Of a stretch of DNA of 12,593 nt, positions 7,139 through 12,593 are shown piece by piece; within the stretch, counting starts at the first letter, position 1; the number at the start of each line of letters is the position of its first letter. The DNA is from Bacteroidota bacterium (GTDB taxonomy: Bacteria; Bacteroidota; Ignavibacteria; Palsa-1295). The notes beneath the pieces were generated by a model, which worked only from the letters and a program-made list of their open reading frames with translations, did not search any database and was not told the origin of the DNA. The DNA is taken from positions 1 through 12,593 of the forward strand of contig JANYDV010000178.1 of NCBI GenBank assembly GCA_025363505.1, read 5' to 3'. Position numbers and translations under genes: made by a program.

Positions 7139-7173
7139 AAAAAACAACAGAGGACTTCGTGAGAAATCCCCTG
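7139..7173 (-). terminator. Rho-independent terminator after the giant exported-protein gene
   Basis: On the minus strand an 11-base stem, read from 7173 to 7163 and from 7158 to 7148, closes a four-base loop; two of its pairs are G-U wobbles. It is followed by TTGTTTTTT (7147-7139). It begins 13 bases after the stop at 7187. The stem is less perfect than the terminator at 5965-6002, so partial read-through into the PorV-like gene is possible. Confidence 0.7.
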
Positions 7174-7186
7174 CCTTATCAATTCA

Positions 7187-10100
7187 TTAGTTTCCGGTCA
7201 CCTGGCGATAGCCGCCCAAGATCACAGCAAATTTCTTTGTCGTTTCGCCGAGCACTGCATCGGTCTTCGGATCTTTCGCAATAATCCGAGCGATCAATAC
7301 TTGCGAACCTACACGCTGACGACCAGCCGACAGCAGATTCCACTCTTCGACCTGATAACGATCGTTGAGGCTCACCTCACCACCACTGACCGAGTATCCG
7401 CGATGCTCAAGTGTATTGACAAGTTCGCCACTCAAAGTATAAATCTGTATCGTCGCACGCGGTGGCAGACGAGTAAAGAATAGCTTAGAATTTTGCGTCG
7501 ATGTCTGACCCAAATTCGTCACAATGTACGGATTTGGCACGACCTGAACTTCATCAAGAATTTTTTGCTCTTGATACAATCCATTATCAGCAAAATTAAG
7601 ATGTTTTTGCGATGTATATATTGTAAACGGTGCACCGGGGAATGGCAAGCCGCGAGCAAGTCCTGTAAAGCCGACATAAATCTTATCGCCGGTTTGGAAA
7701 TCTCTCGGAGCCGGTCCACCATAATTCGAGGTATCACCGGTGGTTTGTCCGGCTTGAATACCTGGGTAATTCAACATAATTTCTGCGCCTGCCAAACGGA
7801 TGCGATGCACCGTTGCAAGTGTCTGTCCGTTTGAAGAGTTCTGATCAGAATACGGGAAATAATTTGTACCCGTAGTCTTCAACAAGAACGAAGCAGAACT
7901 CGCATCACCCGGCACACTCTCGCCGAAATGATAAGCATCAACAGCGTATTTACCCGGCTGAGGGGTCAAGATCGTATCAGGGTCAGTATAGGCAGGAAAA
8001 ATATTACCCGTCTGTGTAACTGTCCCGACATAGAATGAATAGTCACCTTCGACCATGACATCGTTACGATAACCCGGACGGATTGGCTTCAAGACTGCAT
8101 CACAATGCGTCTTGCTCGTAATAATGATCGGAAGTACCGTCGGATGGAATTCTGTCGGCGACAGCGGATCTTTGATACTATTGATCGTAAAGAATTTTCC
8201 GAGCGTATCTACTTCTGTTTCGTTGAAGTTTGTAGCATTGCCAAAAGTAATTTGATACTGACACTCACCAAGCGAACCGGTATAATCGGGCAAGGTTGCG
8301 TAATCAGGGATGTTACTTAGATCGGTAACAGCCGGTTGGTCAGGGCGCGCACGGAATGTGCGATGTGATAGATGAACAATCTGCGCAGATGAGCCTTTAT
8401 TCGCATTGTCAAACGTGAGACTATGCAAACGATAAGGAGTATTCAACTGCTGAAATTCGTAATCTACCAACAGGCGGAATGCCTGATCAACCGTTTGATT
8501 CGGTGCGAAGCGTGAATTATCAGAGGTAAAACGTCCGATAATATTCGAATCCGGTTTTGTCTGCCCTATCACCTGCTGCACAATACCGCTCGGCGCATCG
8601 TAAGGATTTACAAGCGGCGAAGCAAGTGGATGATACAACTTATCGTAAGTCAAATTCACGTGCTGATTACTATCAATAATATTGACAAATAACATCAAGC
8701 GATTGAAATTGATGAAACGATGGTTTCTGGTTTCGGGCCAGCGAAGCTCGAACGAAACCGCAACGGTATCATTAGCAAAGAGATCAACAAATTTTCCGGT
8801 ATCTGCTATTTCAAGCGAGATATTGGTGATACCACCAACAGGAGTTAAACCCGTTGCGCCATTGACTGCACCACTGGAACAGTTAAGATCACCGGCTATT
8901 TTATTTGGAAGATCTGGGAATACCGGACGTGATGGAATACCAACCACAAAGTTTTTCGGGCTGACTAATGCTGTTGTCAGTGGTCCCACTTTGTTAATTG
9001 AATCATACTCATCGGTCGCAAGCAAGAAGTAATAGTACTTCACGTTATTGAGCAAGCCTTCGTTGCCGGTCAAGACACCGTCGGTATTGTCATCACCAAG
9101 ATCAAGGAATGAATGCGGTACCACATTCGGTGTATTCGGATTCGTACGGGTGTACTTGAAACCGAGGAAGTTAATAGTCGTGATCGTTGTATCTTTTTTG
9201 GTAGTACCACGATTAATATTGAGCTTTACGGTATCATAACGAATGATACTATCTTGACGCAAATTATAACGGGACCACGTGCCGAGTTTTACGGTAGGAT
9301 TGAGTTCGTCAGGGCGGATGGTCGAGTCATGGTCACTGCGAGTAGTACGATAGAGTTCGTAGGTATTAAACGCAAGTGTGGCGCTCAATGGGTCGACAGA
9401 ATTATCTGCCGTCTTATCCCATTCAATCAGCACTGCACGGTCGAGACCGGTTGTTTTGATGTTCGGTATTTCCGGCGGAACAGGAGTGATAAAATGCTTA
9501 ACGATTGTAGTCGTTGAATCACCACTCGCAGCATAACTGCCGTTGGTATCAGCAAAAACTGTATGAGCAAAGCCGATCAATTTAACAATCGAATCTTTAT
9601 TTGCTTCGAGATTTGTGGTGCTTGCAAGTGCGATGCCGATTGCAACAGTTGTTTCTACTGATTTACCCGGGAAAATAGTGAATGGTCCGGTACCAAATAA
9701 TAACCGCAAATCACCGGTGGTAGTAATATCATGATCTTTCGTACCGTCGGCAAGAAAGTCATAACGAAGGTCAGGAGTCGGAGGATCATTGCTGATCGTC
9801 CATTTCTTGAATGTCGTAATACCAAGTTGCTGTTTTGCCGAAGGTCCGTACCCTCCGAGTGATGAACTATCAGAATTATCAATAGCAACACCGCTCACTA
9901 CTGCCGGACTTTCGAGGAATGCGAAACCGATAATACCGTACTCTTTTCCGCCTTCACGACCAGACCACTGCATACCCATATTGAGCTTAGTAGGGTCGCT
10001 GTAATACGGAGATGATGGTGGGAAGATGCGGCGTGCGCGAGTAAGATCTTCCGGGTTCAAACCATAAAACGAGTTAAAGTCATTTCCTGCGGCACCACTA

Positions 10101-10975
10101 CCAATACCCAAATCTGGATCGAATGCCGGAGAGATGAAGCACTCAAAAAGTGTATCACTCGATACGTTTGTTACTTTATGACGAAGGAAAATCATATCAC
10201 GGTAACGACCGAAGCTCCAAGAATAAATAACTTCAACGATATTCAAGCCAAATGGATAGCCCGAACCTTGTTTATATTCCGGGTTAGCAGCGACATCATA
10301 ATCGGAATAGACATTGACGATATCTTCTTGCGAAAGCATCGCCGGAGCCATCGGCTGTCCGTTCGATTTCTTTTTTGTCGCAAGAGCTTCGCGGGTTGCT
10401 TTGCTTGAGATATAATCACCAAAATAATAATTTTGCTTTAATGTTTTAGTATCAGACGTATCCCAAAGAGGCCATGAAGCATACGGAGGTGGAACAGCAT
10501 TATTGACACCACCGGTATATTTACCCGAGTTTTTATCATAACGGGGGCTCATATACGAAATGTATTTCGAGCTGTTTGCCGTACCATTGTCTTCGTCGGT
10601 CTTGAGGTACTCACCTTCGGTGTACCAACCGGCGCCTGAGTTCGGATTATAACCGAGCTCAACGAGCTTCTTCTTTTTGCCATTAATAAATTTCTTGGTC
10701 GCAAACCATAAGCCACCACCAAAAATATACGAATTGGTAGTGCCACGCGGCCAGCTGAGACCCGCTGTCTGGTCATTATTAAAAAGCACACCTTTGTTGG
10801 TGAACTGGAAATCCAGATTGCTGAGCGTATTCTTTTGGCGCTTGAACACGAGCGTCGAGTTCGAAGAAGATTTCGAAGTCACAGGGCGGCTCGAAACATC
10901 TGCACTGCACACACTAAGTGTCAGTAGTGCAAGCGTCACATACAATAAACGATATGCGGTCTTCTGATTCATCAT
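7187..10975 (-). CDS. Giant exported surface protein with T9SS-like C-terminal domain, function unknown
   Basis: A 1262-residue exported protein that I cannot assign to a function. Residues 1-25 form a signal peptide (MMNQKTAYRLLYVTLALLTL, likely cleaved after VCSA). The following region (about 45-95) has SNLDFQFTNKGVLFNN and an Ile-Phe-Gly-Gly-Gly-Leu-Trp-Phe stretch that I associate with large exported proteins of Ignavibacteria-like bacteria. Residues 500-690 look like a fibronectin type III-type unit (PPEIPNIKTTGLDRAVLIEW) with a canonical EF-hand loop inserted (D628, N630, D632, G633, L635, E639). The C-terminal domain starts near 1142 with EVQVVPNPYI and continues with ATIQIYTLSGELVNTLEH, the usual T9SS type A/FlgD-Ig-like pattern, but its last strands are divergent. 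ATG at 10975 is chosen over a TTG at 10984; ATG at 10972 is equally possible. It lies 54 bases after the receptor stop, so probably shares its transcript. Confidence 0.88.
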   Translation of the reverse strand: MMNQKTAYRLLYVTLALLTLSVCSADVSSRPVTSKSSSNSTLVFKRQKNTLSNLDFQFTNKGVLFNNDQTAGLSWPRGTTNSYIFGGGLWFATKKFINGKKKKLVELGYNPNSGAGWYTEGEYLKTDEDNGTANSSKYISYMSPRYDKNSGKYTGGVNNAVPPPYASWPLWDTSDTKTLKQNYYFGDYISSKATREALATKKKSNGQPMAPAMLSQEDIVNVYSDYDVAANPEYKQGSGYPFGLNIVEVIYSWSFGRYRDMIFLRHKVTNVSSDTLFECFISPAFDPDLGIGSGAAGNDFNSFYGLNPEDLTRARRIFPPSSPYYSDPTKLNMGMQWSGREGGKEYGIIGFAFLESPAVVSGVAIDNSDSSSLGGYGPSAKQQLGITTFKKWTISNDPPTPDLRYDFLADGTKDHDITTTGDLRLLFGTGPFTIFPGKSVETTVAIGIALASTTNLEANKDSIVKLIGFAHTVFADTNGSYAASGDSTTTIVKHFITPVPPEIPNIKTTGLDRAVLIEWDKTADNSVDPLSATLAFNTYELYRTTRSDHDSTIRPDELNPTVKLGTWSRYNLRQDSIIRYDTVKLNINRGTTKKDTTITTINFLGFKYTRTNPNTPNVVPHSFLDLGDDNTDGVLTGNEGLLNNVKYYYFLLATDEYDSINKVGPLTTALVSPKNFVVGIPSRPVFPDLPNKIAGDLNCSSGAVNGATGLTPVGGITNISLEIADTGKFVDLFANDTVAVSFELRWPETRNHRFINFNRLMLFVNIIDSNQHVNLTYDKLYHPLASPLVNPYDAPSGIVQQVIGQTKPDSNIIGRFTSDNSRFAPNQTVDQAFRLLVDYEFQQLNTPYRLHSLTFDNANKGSSAQIVHLSHRTFRARPDQPAVTDLSNIPDYATLPDYTGSLGECQYQITFGNATNFNETEVDTLGKFFTINSIKDPLSPTEFHPTVLPIIITSKTHCDAVLKPIRPGYRNDVMVEGDYSFYVGTVTQTGNIFPAYTDPDTILTPQPGKYAVDAYHFGESVPGDASSASFLLKTTGTNYFPYSDQNSSNGQTLATVHRIRLAGAEIMLNYPGIQAGQTTGDTSNYGGPAPRDFQTGDKIYVGFTGLARGLPFPGAPFTIYTSQKHLNFADNGLYQEQKILDEVQVVPNPYIVTNLGQTSTQNSKLFFTRLPPRATIQIYTLSGELVNTLEHRGYSVSGGEVSLNDRYQVEEWNLLSAGRQRVGSQVLIARIIAKDPKTDAVLGETTKKFAVILGGYRQVTGN

Positions 10976-11029
10976 TGTCGTCAAATAAAATCTGTGTAAT
11001 ACAAATAAATTACGGTGCAGTCGATATAC

Positions 11030-12593
11030 TTAGAAATGCAAGGTGACATTGAAGTACATACGTCTCGGCACTTGATAGTTGGTGCGGCGCGCAAATCCAT
11101 CGGCACGTTGTTGTTTATATGCCTCACCCTGCTCTTGAATGCTTACTCTGCCGTCGTGATTGAGATCCCAACGAGCATTATATTTTAATTTGCCGAGTGC
11201 ATCAATCTGTCCGCCGGCTGCATTCGAGGGATCATTAATAAAATCAATGTTACCGACATAATTGACATTCAAGCCATCATTATCCGCTTGTCCTGAAGTA
11301 GGATACACCGTCAGCGGATTTGTTGAATTGAAGAGATTTACCACTTCAAGCTGGAGATCGAGCGAGCTTCTTGCGAAAGTCTCACCGAAGAGATCACCAA
11401 GTCTGATCGAACGAGTCAGGGTCGCATCACTCTGAAAATACGATGGCTGGCGATCGCCATTGAATTCGCCGGCTTGTCTGAATTTTTCATCCAAGCGTGT
11501 GTATGGCACACCCGATTGGAATTCAGAGGTTGATGAGAAACTGAGATCTTGGAATAATTTTGTCCCCAACAATGTCGGTCCTTCGTTTGGACCAAATCCT
11601 GCGCTAAGCAATAGCTGCGCAACGTGCGTACGATCAAAGCTCAGATAAAAAGGTGTCAGCGGCAACACCACATTCGGGTCTTCGCCTGTCGAGGTGCCCT
11701 GATTGATGAGCAAGCCATAATTTTCTGTCGATGAGCTTGAAGTACCTTTTGCAACTGAATAAGTATAGCTCAAACGGAATGAATAGTTATCAGACATTCT
11801 CTTTTCAAATGACAATTCGAGTCCGCGATAGTTGCCATATTGATCATCGGAATATAATGTATATCCGATAGCGAGATTGTCATTGCTGATACGTTGCAAA
11901 CCTGAAAGATTACGAAGATCTTTATAGATACCTTGCACTGACATTGAAATCAAATCTGAGACCGCTGTTGTAAAACCTACGGTAAACTCTTGTGTATGTT
12001 CTGCCTTGAGCGAACCGTTGCCGATAATTTGGTTGCCGCGTTGCAACACACGAGTAAAATCTCCGCCGGTATTGGTCAAGACCTCACCAAACAATGGCTG
12101 TTTGAAGTACAAGCCATAGTTAAAATTGAACAAGGTCTTCTCGGTGACAGCATAAGTAATTCCGAGTCTCGGGCTGAGCTGAGTTTGCGTTGGTGCTTTT
12201 GTGAAATTCGGACGCCCGTCATCACCCAATGGTTTGTTTGGATCGACCAGCGCATGATCATTGCCCGGTGCATAAATATCGAAACGTAAACTTGGATTGA
12301 AGGTAATATCACTAAACTCCATTTTATCACCGATATATGCACCGGCAAGAACCGGTTTTACGGTGAATGAATCACTGAACGGATTCGCATCGTACGGCAA
12401 GCCGTTGTTGTAATCGGAGATCGTGTACAAATGGCCTTCGACACCTGCGGTTACCAAATGAGTACCAAACTGGCTGGTGTAGTTTGTTACAAGGTTAATT
12501 TGGTCGGTGGTATTATTATAGAATCCTGCTACATTTCCTGCAATAATATAGGTATTTAATAAACCATAAGGATTTGCAGTCGAGAATGAAATA
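11030..12593 (-). CDS. TonB-dependent receptor, C-terminal barrel half (5' end outside window)
   Basis: The open frame reaches the right edge, giving the last 520 residues; no start, carboxypeptidase-like domain or plug is visible. The visible part is the 22-stranded barrel of a TonB-dependent outer-membrane receptor: repeated aromatic-rich strands (YRGLELSFEKRMSDNYSFRL), FQSGVPYTRLDE, LQLEVVNLFNSTNPLTVYPT and a terminal strand MYFNVTLHF ending in phenylalanine. Such receptors import siderophores, vitamin B12, glycans or peptides using TonB energy; the substrate cannot be told here. Unusually, a complete EF-hand-type loop (DLNHDGRVSIQE, 11167-11132) sits in the last extracellular or periplasmic turn, about 33 residues before the end. 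Downstream lie the giant exported protein and a PorV-like barrel, suggesting a shared surface role. Confidence 0.92.
   Translation of the reverse strand, partial: ISFSTANPYGLLNTYIIAGNVAGFYNNTTDQINLVTNYTSQFGTHLVTAGVEGHLYTISDYNNGLPYDANPFSDSFTVKPVLAGAYIGDKMEFSDITFNPSLRFDIYAPGNDHALVDPNKPLGDDGRPNFTKAPTQTQLSPRLGITYAVTEKTLFNFNYGLYFKQPLFGEVLTNTGGDFTRVLQRGNQIIGNGSLKAEHTQEFTVGFTTAVSDLISMSVQGIYKDLRNLSGLQRISNDNLAIGYTLYSDDQYGNYRGLELSFEKRMSDNYSFRLSYTYSVAKGTSSSSTENYGLLINQGTSTGEDPNVVLPLTPFYLSFDRTHVAQLLLSAGFGPNEGPTLLGTKLFQDLSFSSTSEFQSGVPYTRLDEKFRQAGEFNGDRQPSYFQSDATLTRSIRLGDLFGETFARSSLDLQLEVVNLFNSTNPLTVYPTSGQADNDGLNVNYVGNIDFINDPSNAAGGQIDALGKLKYNARWDLNHDGRVSIQEQGEAYKQQRADGFARRTNYQVPRRMYFNVTLHF

Noticed and set aside
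10906..10975. Lipoprotein signal on the giant protein
   Set aside because: The only cysteine near the cleavage region follows L-S-V, and valine before the cysteine does not fit a lipobox; an ordinary signal peptide is more likely.
12455..12457. TTG at 12457 as the start of the receptor gene
   Set aside because: The same frame continues to the window edge with receptor-like sequence, and the visible part lacks the plug, so the true start is outside the window.

Overview
The window looks like chromosome from a Gram-negative bacterium of the Bacteroidota/Chlorobiota side of the FCB group (Ignavibacteria- or Kapabacteria-like). The reasons are a PorV/PorQ-family outer-membrane protein, a GWxTD-domain protein, a very large exported protein with a 'VVPNPY' C-terminal domain of the type IX secretion kind, a TonB-dependent receptor, an Nramp transporter with a C-terminal UspA-like extension, and gene starts that mostly lack a Shine-Dalgarno sequence. 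The assignment rests on protein families only; there is no rRNA or other phylogenetic marker here.

Layout. (1) 1-1964, minus strand: two very small genes followed by mntH, each joined to the next by a 4-base ATGA overlap. MntH is cut by the left edge just after its UspA-like region begins. (2) 1965-2069: divergent intergenic region with a short inverted repeat. (3) 2070-2671, plus strand: a small helical protein and a four-helix DUF3147 membrane protein. (4) 2687-5910, minus strand: an exported GWxTD protein, an LpxL/HtrB-type acyltransferase and a GT9 heptosyltransferase-like enzyme, packed as one likely operon for envelope lipid or glycolipid synthesis. (5) 6025-12593, minus strand: the C-terminal half of a TonB-dependent receptor (cut by the right edge), a 1262-residue exported protein of unknown function, and a PorV/PorQ-family barrel. 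Intrinsic terminators follow both the large gene and the PorV-like gene.

How the genes may work together. Almost everything is about the cell envelope. The receptor, giant protein and PorV-like barrel form a plausible outer-membrane/surface module: PorV is known from type IX secretion as the partner that receives C-terminal-domain substrates, and the giant protein carries a divergent version of such a domain. The receptor and the giant protein each contain one canonical 12-residue EF-hand-type calcium loop. This module is the best candidate for something undescribed, but its function cannot be read from the sequence. The acyltransferase and GT9 pair is ordinary lipid A/core-type chemistry. 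No RNA genes, CRISPR arrays, insertion sequences or phage genes were seen, and no stretch above about 110 bases lacks a gene or signal.
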